A stretch of 64,000 nt of DNA from Incurvaria masculella (Eukaryota > Arthropoda > Insecta > Lepidoptera > Incurvariidae). Positions 20,748 to 30,948 of this stretch are shown here, in pieces; position 1 is the first letter of the stretch, and every line of letters starts with the position of its first letter. A program made the translations under genes and the position numbers. The stretch spans positions 22,710,001 to 22,774,000 of the forward strand of contig OX335647.2 in the NCBI GenBank assembly GCA_946894095.1, given 5' to 3'. The notes beneath the pieces were generated by a model. The model saw only the letters and a program-made list of their open reading frames with translations, searched no databases and was not told the DNA's origin.

Positions 20748-22039
20748 TTGGTTGGGGAAAAAGTTTCTTCGCATTTTTTAAGAAAATTCAAAACATTTTT
20801 TAATATGGTTTATTTACATTTAACTAAAGTATGTAGGTACCATTTTGTTCGATAACTTTTTGCCATCTTGTAGGTAGGGACATGATCCCATTGCTATAGA
20901 AATATTGGGACTTCTGATCAATATACCGCGACAAGTGGTTTTGGCAGTCCTCTCGTGATGTTAACCTGACACTGCCTAAAGAATTCTGAAGAGACCTAAA
21001 CAGGTGGAAATCTGAAGGTGCAAGGTCAGGACTATACGGCGGATGCATTAACACCTCCCAGCCAAACTCTCTTAGTTTTTGCTGAGTGGCTAAAGATGTG
21101 TGAGGTCTAGCGTTATCATGATGAAAAACCACACCCCTTCTGTTGATTAATTCCGGCCGCTTTCTCTCAACTTTTTGCTTTAATCTCATCAGTTGTTCGC
21201 AGTAGAGTTCAGAATCGATGGTCCTGCCTGGTGGTAACAGCTCATAATGAATAATGCCCTTCCAATCCCACCACACACACAGCATCACCTTGTTGCGAGT
21301 TAACCCGGGTTTCGCCACAGTCTGTGAAGCTTGACCGGCCTTTGACCACGACCTTTTTCGCACGTTCTTGTCGTACGTGATCCACTTTTCATCACCAGTT
21401 ATCAGCTTCTTCAAAAATGGTTCGGTTTCATTACGTCGTAATAAAGAATCACAAATGAGTACACGGTTCATTAGGTTTCTTTCAGTGAGCTCGTGAGGTA
21501 CCCAAATATCGAGCTTTTTTGTGTACCCAGTTTTTTTCAAATGCGCCAAAACTGTTTTGTGGTCAATTCCTAGTTCTTCAGCTACGTCGTAACTACTGAT
21601 ATGCCGATCTTGCTCCACTTTTTCAAAAATGGCATCCATTTTATCCGTAATAGGGCGACCAGAGCGACGTGCATCTTTGACATCAAAATTTCCGGATTGA
21701 AAACGCTTAAACCGCTTAAAACAAATTTGTGCTACTCTCACAGACACTGCACTAGGTCCATAAACATCGCAAATTTTTTTCGCGGCTTGCGTTGCATTTT
21801 TACCTTTTTTGTAGTAAAATTTTAAAATGTATCGAATTTCTTCATTAGATTCACTCATTTTGACAGTACGAAAAACAAATGAGAATCACACATTTTCCTA
21901 ATTTGAATTTGGAATTATGTTCTTTAAAATTTAAACTTTCAATGATACCAAAACCAGCCAGATACAAATAGTATAGCCAATAAGATTTTATTACAAGTTC
22001 ATACATACTATAATGCGAAAAGACTTTTTCCCCGACCAT
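20748..22039 (-). mobile_element. complete mariner transposon (cecropia-like)
   Basis: 1292 bp. Terminal inverted repeats of about 27 bp (20748-20774 and 22013-22039) match at 23 of 27 positions and share the core GGGGAAAAAGT. TA lies on both sides (20746-20747 and 22040-22041), the Tc1/mariner target duplication. One uninterrupted transposase gene fills the interior, with about 180 bp of leader and 76 bp after the stop. Length and layout equal those of canonical mariners. It is the only autonomous-looking element in the window. Confidence 0.95.
20824..21858 (-). CDS. mariner transposase, intact DD34D
   Basis: 344 residues. It encodes the enzyme that binds the terminal repeats and cuts and pastes mariner DNA at TA sites in the nucleus. 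Residues 1-110 hold two helix-turn-helix units separated by SGRP (66-69). WVPHEL (119-124) is the inter-domain signature. The catalytic domain shows TGDEKW with D156, HHDN with D248 and YSPDLAPSD (275-283) with D283. The 34-residue gap between the last two gives DD34D. No stop or frameshift is present and all catalytic residues are kept. Similarity in the WVPHELTE, EPFL and RWQKV regions points to the cecropia subfamily, the group of human Hsmar1/SETMAR. One oddity is a tandem KRFKRF at residues 48-53 in the DNA-binding region, where relatives have a single copy. The start at 21858 is the first ATG of the frame. Confidence 0.96.
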   Translation of the reverse strand: MSESNEEIRYILKFYYKKGKNATQAAKKICDVYGPSAVSVRVAQICFKRFKRFQSGNFDVKDARRSGRPITDKMDAIFEKVEQDRHISSYDVAEELGIDHKTVLAHLKKTGYTKKLDIWVPHELTERNLMNRVLICDSLLRRNETEPFLKKLITGDEKWITYDKNVRKRSWSKAGQASQTVAKPGLTRNKVMLCVWWDWKGIIHYELLPPGRTIDSELYCEQLMRLKQKVERKRPELINRRGVVFHHDNARPHTSLATQQKLREFGWEVLMHPPYSPDLAPSDFHLFRSLQNSLGSVRLTSREDCQNHLSRYIDQKSQYFYSNGIMSLPTRWQKVIEQNGTYIL

Positions 22040-22059
22040 TATCTCAATTCTACGGCCCA

Positions 22060-22900
22060 TTTAATGCAATGTATTATTCAGCAGAAATTTGTCTTATTCA
22101 TGAGTAATTATGAGATACGTTGAGGTTGAATTGCTACAGTTTAAACTCGTCCTCCTTTTCAAGGAGGATGTCTGTACGGTTGATCAAGAATAGTGGATTT
22201 TCTATAACGGACATCTCACCGTTCTGTAGCAGAATATTCTATAAATAAAAGTATGGCCAGGCAAAATACGTGTAACATGATTGATTTATGTATTGTAATG
22301 ATTGATAAGGTAGGCCAACAGAGTACACACAAAAAGTTGATATAGAAACAGATATATGGATTAAATGTTTAATGTGTTAAATTTTTAACAGGCGAACACT
22401 GAATGCAAATTTAAAACATATCACAGAAAACATAATGTAACAATTTAAATAAAGACAAAGTAAAAAAAGCCGAGTTAGAGTAAAACAACAAAAGATGGTT
22501 ATTAAAAAAAAAGACCATGACATGATTGATAGTTATATTAATATTAGTTAACCGGGTTTTTCAAGGGTAGGACGCTGTCGGCTTTTAAACAAAAATAGGC
22601 ATTTTGCTTAACACAGCTATTCAAATCTTTGCAATGCACATTGATGAACCAGTGTTTTTGGAAAACTTGTATTAGCTATGTAATTAAATTTTACTATAGG
22701 ATGACATCTTCTTTGCACTTGTTGTACATTCTGGGGAATATTTGCCACCTTATTTTGGTTCGAAGAAACATGGTCTTCACGACGAAAATTCTTGGATTAA
22801 AGATGTTCTCAAAAAATTCAGAATGGAAAAAGAGACCTTGTTTACTTTAAATGAACTTATTTATTTTTAATATTTTAAAACTTACGCGGGACATAACTAC
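22060..22900. other. anonymous AT-rich DNA
   Basis: No element or gene recognised. The 73-codon frame at 22629-22850 has no domain signal and no splice context I would trust. Confidence 0.4.
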
Positions 22901-23108
22901 AATATTTAGTTTGACGGCTTACCGCGCGTGTGAGGAGCAGGACGTGCTGCTCGACGTTTTGGAGCCTCACATGGGCTCCATCTTCAGGAGAACGTGCCTG
23001 TCGCGACGCCATGGACGCTGAGAAGTGAAGCAAAGCGGCGGGTAGCCAGTAACGTCGAGCAGCACGTCCTGCTCCTCACACGCGCGGTAAGCCGTCAAAC
23101 TAAATATT
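22901..23108. mobile_element. GC-rich foldback with perfect 58-bp arms
   Basis: Arms at 22901-22958 and 23051-23108 are exact reverse complements over 58 bp and enclose 92 bp. Apart from the AT-rich tips the arms are much richer in GC than the surroundings. On the minus strand the loop contains CTGAAGA (22987-22981), a 7-bp hairpin (22980-22960) and AAAC, an arrangement that recalls a hammerhead core without its GAAA box. No other copy is in the window and no target duplication is clear. It could be a foldback transposon or a recent inverted duplication. Confidence 0.75.
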
Positions 23109-23447
23109 ATTTATTTTTGTTACCTATGTTATTGCAATAAAAATAACAAAAAAACATTTTGACAAACATAGTGCGTGCGTTTAGGCCTGTACTGACACTT
23201 TTTTATCTAAATATTTTTTTGGGATATTTTAAATTAGAAACTTCTCGACTATGGTCCCTCATCACTGTGCCTGGTTCTTTTTTTATCTATTAGGTGTACA
23301 CACACTCTTAGATTATTCACTTTTAAAAGACTGTTCAATTACCGTGGACTGAAAGGACCCGCATGTTTGTTCATAAAATTATTAAAAAAAACATTACACT
23401 AGTCATTTGAATGCACTAACCGAAACCACGAGTGTATAAAAAAAAAA

Positions 23448-23675
23448 CCGGCCAAGTGCGAGTCGGACTCGCACACAAAGGGTTCCGTAAGATCATAAAA
23501 TATTCAACACATTTTTTGTACAAAAACACAATTTTAATATTTTTTTATTTTACTAAATAGATACTCTGTGAAAATTTCAGCTGCCTACCTATTACGGTTC
23601 ATGAGACAGACGAACGGACGGACAGCGGAGGCTTATTACAGGGTTCCGTTTTCACCCTCTGGGTACGGAACCCTA
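23448..23675 (+). mobile_element. GTCC-repeat element, short copy
   Basis: About 228 bp with both ends present, a shortened middle and only two or three GGAC units. 'gatacagccctgt' is deleted next to the microsatellite. Confidence 0.88.
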
Positions 23676-23679
23676 ATTA

Positions 23680-23950
23680 AGTACAAATGTAAACCATGTC
23701 ACAAAACAACGGTCACAGCTCGATTCGCCATTGATTCGTTAATCTAGAGGCTTACTCTGAAATCCTCTCATGGCGTGCGGCACAAGTTGGACGGAAACTC
23801 TCAGAGTTTGCTAGAGTTAGGTGGAGTTTTAACTGCTCTCCAGAGATTAACCTTTTCCCCCTCTTTGTACAGGGGTCGAACGCGGGGAAGCTTCGTCCGA
23901 CTTGTTTTCAGCGAATGCGACTGTGTTGAAGTCTACTTAATTTGAAAGCT
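23680..23950. other. unassigned mixed-composition segment
   Basis: Higher GC than its flanks, with no open frame and no repeat match in the window. A weak acceptor-like 'cctctttgtacag' lies near 23873, but no usable donor follows. Confidence 0.25.
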
Positions 23951-23971
23951 CGTTTTATATATTCGTCATTT

Positions 23972-24374
23972 TTTTTATGCGACCTGACATGGATGACTAA
24001 TACCACACAATTACCGTTATGATATTAGCCCAATATACCTCATTCCCGAAGGAATTTGGTGCCATGCCAGGACCTTCCCTTTATGAGCACCGTATACATT
24101 GAACTGGATGGAAAGCACGGACAATTTTTCATTGCCGCTTCGACCATCTTTTCATCCAATACGATGGTACCAACCCGGGCGGGCATAAACCCTACCACCT
24201 AGTAGGGGAAGGGGACCTACAGTTTTACATGGATTCCGAACCATGGAGCGGCTCGCATTCGTAACGAAATGCACTTATCGAACTCGGAAATAGAGAGACA
24301 GTGGTGCATGTCGGTATTGAACCCAGGTCTCTGGTACGCTAGGCCAGTCCCCGCGCCACTACGCTACGAGCCGC
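23972..24374 (-). mobile_element. tRNA-headed SINE with 13-bp duplication
   Basis: Full-length minus copy. ATATTCGTCATTT (23959-23971) and ATACTCGGCATTT (24375-24387) flank it and differ at two of 13 positions, a decayed target duplication of the length produced by LINE machinery. This is the best evidence in the window that the family is retrotransposed. Confidence 0.93.
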
Positions 24375-24564
24375 ATACTCGGCATTTGATAATATACGAG
24401 TGATTGAGAGGCGCAAAAAGTTTTTATGATTAATGTCATTTTCGGATACGGATTTTAAATAAATATTCGATTATTTTTCGAAATGAAGATGGATCGTAAA
24501 AATTATGAAAACTTTATGATTGTATTATAGATGAGGGTATGGCTAGAGATGATCAAAGCCATTT

Positions 24565-24848
24565 TGAGTGGCTTATAGCTCAGGGGCGTAGGTTTTTGCT
24601 TTCCGTCCCAGAGGTTCTAATCCCCTCCCAATTTGTACCTGCGTTGGATTAGGGCATTTAGTCACGAATGCGAGCGATCCATGTAAAACTATAGTTCCCC
24701 TTCCCCGTGGGATAAGCCGAATGCGGTTAAGCCGTACTTTCGCATTGGATGCAAAGAGGGCCGAAGCAGCAATGAAAAATTGTCCATATTTTTCGTACTC
24801 GTTCAGGAAGATTTTGGCATGGCACCTAATTCCTTCGGAATCACCCTC
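24565..24848 (+). mobile_element. tRNA-headed SINE, old divergent copy
   Basis: The head (…ttatagctcaggggcgtagg…, box B GGTTCTAATCC near 24615) and body landmarks (ccatgtaaaac, gcattggatg.aaaga, gcaatgaaaaattgtcc, ttggcatggcacctaattcctt) are in order. The tail is missing. The head differs from the common one, suggesting a separate subfamily. Confidence 0.75.
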
Positions 24849-24941
24849 ACCCTAGACGCCTCACATTGGACTTCGATCCACATACGTTTTCATAATTCCA
24901 ATGCCATCTGTGGCGCCGAGGGTGATGCGCTCTGTCCATTA

Positions 24942-25347
24942 ATTTTTTTTTGTATGCGACCTGACATGGATGGCTAATACCATACAATTACCGTTATGAT
25001 ATTAGCCCAATGCACCACATTCCCGAAGGAATTAGGTGCCATGCCAGGACCTTCCCTTCATGAGCACGGCTACATTGAACTGGATGGAAAACACAGACCA
25101 TTTTTTTATTGCCGCTTCGACCATCTTTTCATCCAATGCGATAGTACCAACCCGGGCGGGCTTAAACCCTACCACCTAGTAGGGGAAGGGGACCTACAGT
25201 TTAACATGGATTCCGAAACGCGGAGCAGCTCGCATTTGTCCATCGAGTCTATCAAACTCGGAAAGAGAAAGACAGTGGTGCATGTCGGAATTGAACCCGG
25301 GCCTCTGGTACGCTAGGCCAGTCCCCGCTAGGCTACGAGCCGCTCAA
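24942..25347 (-). mobile_element. tRNA-headed SINE, full length
   Basis: Minus copy from T-run to head. A deletion of about nine bases in the head ('ccgct' joined directly to 'aggctacgag') removes part of the region between the boxes. Box B is intact (GGTTCAATTCC on the minus strand, about 25296-25286). Confidence 0.9.
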
Positions 25348-25751
25348 AAATACTATGTTACGACCTTTCAATGTATCCGTGTATTCATTTTTTTGTACGT
25401 TGCAATTGCAAGGTGCCTTTAAGACAATGGACCTAGCAACTTCCATTCATTCCAAGCTTCCATTTTCATCAGACGATATTAAAAGAATCCATTCACGTTT
25501 GTGAACTTATATTTGGTGCCTAGAGTGAGATAAAGCAGACATAGGACATACTGTTTGACCTAGAACGAAACAAAATTGGCACCCGGCCCACTATTTCCAT
25601 ACGTACGTGGCATGGTAACGCGCATTCCCAAGTTCAAATATCCAGATGATAATGTCGTCTGGCGTCCGCCGACGCGCGTGTTTTGAACAAATATAAGATT
25701 ATTTTGTGTTGTTTTTGATAATGGATTAAATAATAATAGAAGATTATATTA

Positions 25752-26480
25752 AAAACATTGTGCTTTAGTTCCAGATCGAATATCTGGGTGAGTTTGTTTC
25801 CTTTCACGCCCAGTTTAATGATTGAATTTTTCTTCGTTTAAAATAAAGCTTTTCTTTGAGAAATCTACCCACCCTCTTTATGAAGGCAATCAACAAAATA
25901 AAGCAGACACAATTTTGCGTCCCTACATACAAGCTGTGTACAACTCCGTGTATTTTTATTGTATGCTGTCTTTGATATCGGTTCCTCATAAAAGATAACT
26001 TATTTTTATTGAGGATTGTGTTTCTTAGTATCCCGATCGATTTTCTAGGTTAGTATTTTTCCTTTCACACCCAGTTTAATGAATTTATCTTTGTTCAACC
26101 CAGTTTATGGAATTTTTCTTCGTTTTATATAAAGGTTAGCTATTCTTTGAGAAACCTACCCACCTACTTTATGAAAAAGCTTATGAGCAGACTAATTTTT
26201 GCGTCCCTACGCCACAACTCCCGTGTATTTTTACTGTGTGCTGTGTTTAATATCGGTTCCTTATAAAAGATAACTAGTTTTTATTGAGCATTGTGTTTCT
26301 TAGTTCCGGATCGAATTTCTGGGGTAGTATTTTTACTTTCAAACCCAGTTTATTGAATTTCTCTTCGTTTAAAATAATCATTAGCTTTTCTTTGAGCGAT
26401 CTCCCTACGCCCTCACGAAAATGTTTTTGACCAGACTCAATTTCGCGTACCTGCAAGCTACAATTACGAGTATTTTGATC
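25752..26480. repeat. tandem array, ~265-bp unit, about 2.7 copies
   Basis: The motif gatcga preceded by ttcc/tccc recurs at 25774, 26035 and 26309, giving periods of 261 and 274. Aligned landmarks in each unit include acattgtg.ttagt, cccagttta.tga.tt, ttcttcgttt, tctttgagaaa, gcgt.cct.c and atatcggttcct.ataaaagataact. Units are clearly diverged and the third is truncated. No coding pattern is shared. It is a small local satellite or an old segmental tandem duplication. Confidence 0.82.
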
Positions 26481-26489
26481 TTTCCCTTT

Positions 26490-27210
26490 CAACGCCCCAA
26501 GCAGTTCCTTTCCTGAAAAATAATTGGCGTTAGCAAGGGTCCGGCTCGTGCCACGGACTGAACCCAACTCCAACAACACTTTATTTTTAGACTTGAGTCC
26601 GGAAGGATGGATGGAAATGCGACTCATATTCTTTGAAGTTGCTTGGTAAAATCAATAAGTGTTTTAAATTATCTTCCAAATAATTTAATGCAATAATTTT
26701 TAAGATGGTTATACTAGCCAATGCGAATGGTTTGTTTGCGTTAATTTCCTGATCTCAATGGAATGAGAACATGAAAAAAAAAACATGTATAATTACAGCT
26801 AACGTTCTACCAAAACAGAAAGAAAATTTTTACATAAATTAATATTTTGTGCATGGAAAAAAAATTTACGTCAGGTCTCAAATATATTCTTTTTCAAGTT
26901 TGCGGCTTATATTGATATTAACTAATATTTATTTTAATACCATTTCAAAGATCTTAACATTATCTACCCATTCAGCGAAGAACATGTTTAACTTTTCCCA
27001 ATTTATTTAACGAAACAATAAAAAGAGCAGATAAACGCGTTATGCGGGCTGGTCACATTTAGAAAGAATTATTTCGAGCTGCTCTAACTAAGCGACATCG
27101 GGCTCTGCTATCTCGTTTTAATCGCAAAAATTGGTCCAAAATGTTTGGGTAGGAGGATGCTCTTAACTAACATGCTCCAGGGCTTAGTAATCAAATATCG
27201 AATCGTTTTA
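26490..27210. other. anonymous AT-rich DNA
   Basis: No supported feature. A minus frame of 117 codons (26274-26627) straddles the end of the tandem array and has no recognisable domain. Confidence 0.4.
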
Positions 27211-27213
27211 TGT

Positions 27214-27330
27214 ATGGCGCTGCATATGGCGCATGCCCTTACCTGAGAGGTGCCCGCCGACGCCCATAGGCTTTCTCACTTTATCGGAGGCTGCGACCAT
27301 TTCGACCGGTCAAGTGATTTTCAACACCGG
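27214..27330 (-). pseudogene. LINE 3' remnant, third copy
   Basis: Matches the segments at 10996 and 38311 over landmarks 'gaggtgcccg', 'cgacgcccat.ggctt' and 'ggaggctgcga'. Only the distal part is kept. Strand is given by the homologous frame at 11.1 kb. Confidence 0.45.
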
Positions 27331-27568
27331 ATTGGATCTGTCCTACTGCTGAACTTTAATATTATCCTAACTGGCTTATATTAACTATGGGGATATAAGT
27401 GTCAGAGTATGTGTGTTGTGATTTGTTTAGACGGAAACTAACTCTCGTATATGGTGTTCCGCGATCATAAAGTTAAAGTCCTTAAAGGACATTATACCTT
27501 CGGGAATGCGGCGGGTGGGTTAATAAGACCGTGGGTGTTTTATTAACTATTCATGTCCAGTTACTTAA

Positions 27569-27958
27569 GACTTATATCCAAGAATAAATCACGAACCGTG
27601 TTGTAAAAAATCCAACAAAAACCAAATTGATCTCAAAATCTCATGGAACAAGCTAGGCGTCGGCGGAGAGCAGTGGTTCCGTGCCGCTGAGGGCCGGGAG
27701 GACTGCGGGAGGAGGCGTATGTCCAGCAGTGGATGCAAACACGCTGACTGATTGACATATATGTTTAAGTTAGGTTGGTAGTTTTTGAAAATTGGAGACA
27801 GCGGGTCCCATAGTAAACGCGCTAGATGGCATATCTCCTTAAATTTATTCAAACATATAGTTCCATTAAATTAAGATGTTTTGAGTATTATTTGGGATCT
27901 CCGAAATGATGAAACGTGGGAGGAAGCCGTGGGGGAGTTGAGCGGGAATGCCCACCTT
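27569..27958 (+). mobile_element. TTAA-1 MITE, degraded and interrupted
   Basis: 27583-27655 matches the MITE's central 'aaatccaacaaaaaccaaatt' region and 27885-27958 matches its right end (…gggatctc...gagttgagcggga.tg.ccacctt). The material between them includes an RTE-type LINE tail (27660-27750), so the MITE may have been a LINE target. Confidence 0.5.
27660..27755 (+). pseudogene. RTE-type LINE C-terminal remnant
   Basis: Plus-strand translation ends with EEAYVQQWMQTR then a stop, the recognisable C-terminal signature of RTE-clade reverse transcriptase ORFs (compare 52432-52595). Upstream residues are frameshifted. Only about 90 bp are left. Confidence 0.5.
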
Positions 27959-28563
27959 GTCTCCAGTCAACAAGATGTAATATGGCACTTTAGAGAAGAC
28001 GATACGGCTAATTTGACACCTCGGCCGGGTGGTATTAACTTTTCTTGATGTGTCTCAAGAGGCTAGACGTTGGCACGCTGCTCCATCAGTCCACCTCTCA
28101 TATAAAGCCGACTTTTTCCGCACCCATAGAGTAACAAAATGCTAAGACAGCGTAATTTGTTGCCAATATCTCATTGGAGTAATAATTTAGTTATGAGTAG
28201 TTTGCTTAACTTTTTTACGTGCAACTAACTTAAATATAAAAAGATACTTTCTTGCAAGTATTGCAATAGCAATAAAGCTAATCTAAAAAATATTGATGGA
28301 ACCAGTTTGAAATTTTAATCTTCCGTACTTTCCACTTATGTGTGAAGAGCATGCATACCGAAGTATAAAAATATAGATTTGTAAAGAAGAGAAATGAATA
28401 TGCTATGGAATTTTGTAATTGTTTTTTTTCCTCCCGTAGGTATACTTTTATAAGCATAAGAAAAGTCAACAGAACATGGAAACAATATTTCTTATAAAAT
28501 AATTAAACAAAACAGTGTAGGATTTATATTTAAGTCATAGGCGAACACATCAAAAGTTCATCA

Positions 28564-28611
28564 TACTACATGATTGAACTTAAACATCAGTTTAAGTTCA
28601 ATCATGTAGTA
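28564..28611. repeat. perfect 22-bp hairpin at LINE 5' junction
   Basis: 28564-28585 and 28590-28611 are exact inverted copies separated by ATCA. The inner arm runs straight into the LINE fragment, so the ATG that opens the frame at 28570 comes from the inverted arm and not from the original LINE. Confidence 0.9.
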
Positions 28612-28962
28612 AAACGAGAAACTTTATTATTGGCTAATATTATTTTAAATATAAGAAGGCATTTGAATAAAACAGAACACAAAACCAACACACGGAAGCA
28701 CTTCATAACCAACAGAGTGGTTGACGATTGGAACCAACTTCCAGAGGACATTATAAGTGCAAACAACACTAATCAATTTAAGAATCGTTTAGACGCTTAT
28801 GTAAATAAATACATTTTTAAAATAAGCAACTAAGTGAACTGAAACCGATTAAGTAAAAAAAAAAATTATTTGTTAATATATCAATGAACTATGTACTCGA
28901 TTTAGACACATCAGCCTAGGCTGCCTGTCTAATATAAAATAAATAAATAAATAAATAAATTT
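28590..28962 (+). pseudogene. 5'-truncated CR1/Jockey-like LINE 3' end
   Basis: About 70 codons of an open frame contain FITNRVVDDWNQLPEDI and FKNRLDAYVNKY, which are characteristic of the last part of CR1/Jockey-type reverse transcriptase ORFs. A stop at about 28833 is followed by about 100 bp of 3' UTR with 'cagcctaggctgcctgtct' and then an AAAT/TAAA repeat tail (28940-28962), the usual tail of such LINEs. The 5' truncation is typical of target-primed insertion. It has no catalytic motifs and is non-functional. Confidence 0.8.
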
Positions 28963-28969
28963 GCAAGGG

Positions 28970-30240
28970 TAATAAGCTGTTAAGTTTACTATATATATAA
29001 ATAAATAAATAAAAGACAAAAACAAAAGGTAAAAAATTCGACCGGTCACCAATCCTTGGTATTATAAGTGGATCACTTCCTCACTTGCAAACGGTGAGCA
29101 TCGAAGGACGGGAGCAGCGATCTAAACCCATTCGTATGGCGAAAACGCAACCACGAGTTTCGAATTCGGGACACGCAACATCGAATGATCGTTGCGCTAA
29201 ACAGCAACCGTGAAGTTCTTACGTGTCGTTGGAATGCGAGAACATCAGTAGGGACCGAATTCGCAAGCGAACTCACTCACCGGCGTTGCCGGCAAATTAT
29301 ATAAAAGTGGCTACGCCGCCGCCCTTTAAAGAGCTTTCTCTTTAATCTATGATCATAGTCTAAACTTTGATATTTCGATTTTTCTACAGGTGTTTATTCT
29401 TAACCGACGCTGAGATAAAATAAATATAAACCCAAAATATTGAAGATTAGTGTCATATGGAGCCTTAAGTCTGTTTATGCTCATTAACTATTAGTATTTC
29501 ATTTCGATCACAATAAAACATCGTTAACGTTTTATGGTTATTTTGTCGAGACGTAGCTCTGTGGTTGTGGTTAAAGGCTTGGCGCAAGTTAAGTAATTAT
29601 AGCAACGCAGGTGACCTACTTTTCGTGAAGTCACGGAAGGACCATCATACTGTGTGGTCGTACATTTTGGCCCGTTTAGGGAGAAAATAATAACCCTATT
29701 TAGACTCTTCAGTCTAAAAAAAGTTTTACGTTTAAGCCTCGTTTGGCAAAAAAAGCTTTTCAGAGAAAGTCTAGCTTAGCGATCTTTTCAAGGAATGTTA
29801 GCTTCTATACGATAGAGCGTGTGGTGGACAGATGGCCCAAAATAATGGCATCCAAGAGATGGGAAAAGAAGGGAAGATAAATGAACCGATGGGACAACGA
29901 TATCGCGAAGACAGCAGGAAAACATAGACAAGAACAGCTAAAGATATACCAATATGGATTTCAATGGAGAGGCTTATGCCCTGCAATGGAAAACTCAATT
30001 TACTATCACAACTAGTAAAATATAAAAATATATAATGAACGTTCGTATCTTACTATTAACAATTTATAAGGACCGAAACTGTAAACTGAGTTAATAAAAG
30101 GCTTTATTATTATTGTAGGGCGTGTATTTTAAAACGAAGACGACCAATATTCGATAGAATTGGTATAAAGGATTACTCTAATTATTTTCTTTAGAAATAG
30201 CGACGCTTCGTAAAAAAAACGCCGTGTTTCAATAACTATT
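28970..30240. other. stretch with one GC-rich block and a paired repeat
   Basis: 29040-29295 is a GC-rich block with no frame I recognise. 29345-29480 matches 37455-37590 in the opposite orientation (listed separately). The rest to 30240 is AT-rich and anonymous. Confidence 0.4.
29345..29480. repeat. dispersed repeat, also at 37455-37590 inverted
   Basis: About 135 bp share ordered landmarks with the reverse complement of 37455-37590: atagtctaaactttgatat, ggtgtttattcttaac.gacgctga.ataaaat and ta.gtcata.ggagcctt. The class is unknown. In the second copy 'aggctccgtatgacgctaa' is itself duplicated in inverted form. Confidence 0.65.
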
Positions 30241-30259
30241 TTATGATGAAGAATAGGCT

Positions 30260-30905
30260 GCGCCGCGTTATTATACTCAAAGAGACCATGGAAATGGTTT
30301 CCGGGTGGGGTCTCTAGAACCTCGTCGAGTTTGACGCGATCAAGACACAGGCGAGTGTATTAAGTGCAAAGCGGACAAAAATCCCTACAGCTCAGACCTT
30401 CCAGGATACAACCCTGCCTATTGATGCTAAAAGAAGAGGTAAAGATTAGGCTGCTTCGCTTTGTTAAACTCGAATAAATAGTTTTCCCAGAGAATAGTTT
30501 CTAGAGACCCCAGTCTCCAGAACCTCGTTGAGTTTAACGCGATCAATACACAGGCATGTGTGTTCAGTGCAAAGCGGACATTCCCTACAGCTTAGACCTT
30601 CTAGACTACAAGCACTGATGTAGAACTCTGCGTACTGATGCCAGAAGTGGGGAAAAATAGCCTGTGCCGCGTTACAAGACTCGAAGAGACCATGGAAATA
30701 GATTCCGGGTGGGGTCTCCAGAACCTCGTTGAGTTTAATGCGATCAAGACACATGCACGTGTGTTCAGTGAAAAGTGGACTTATTGCGGCTCCGATCTTC
30801 CAGGGTACAACTCTGCCTATTGACCACATAGGGATTCTTGGTGTCGGCCTGACGCATGACTAGAACTTCGAACGGTATATCGAGGATAAAGGTAAGCTCA
30901 CCTCA
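30260..30905 (+). pseudogene. LINE reverse-transcriptase fragment, three tandem copies
   Basis: Three diverged direct repeats start near 30258, 30448 and 30658. The best unit (30660-30835) translates in the plus frame to LEETMEI...LQNLVEFNAIKTHARVFS..., followed by an IGILGV block near 30830. This ordered series resembles the segment of insect non-LTR reverse transcriptases just downstream of the catalytic region. Stops and shifts occur in every unit. Minus-strand frames with repeated TEHTC...KLNEVLE are the antisense of this. Confidence 0.65.
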
Positions 30906-30948
30906 AAAAAAACCTCGTCCTCATTAGGGTACGCTCACACGCAGTATT

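Noticed and set aside
30464..30829. 121-codon minus frame with repeated TEHTC...KLNEVLE motif
   Set aside because: It is the antisense of the triplicated plus-strand reverse-transcriptase fragment, whose sense translation matches LINE proteins better.
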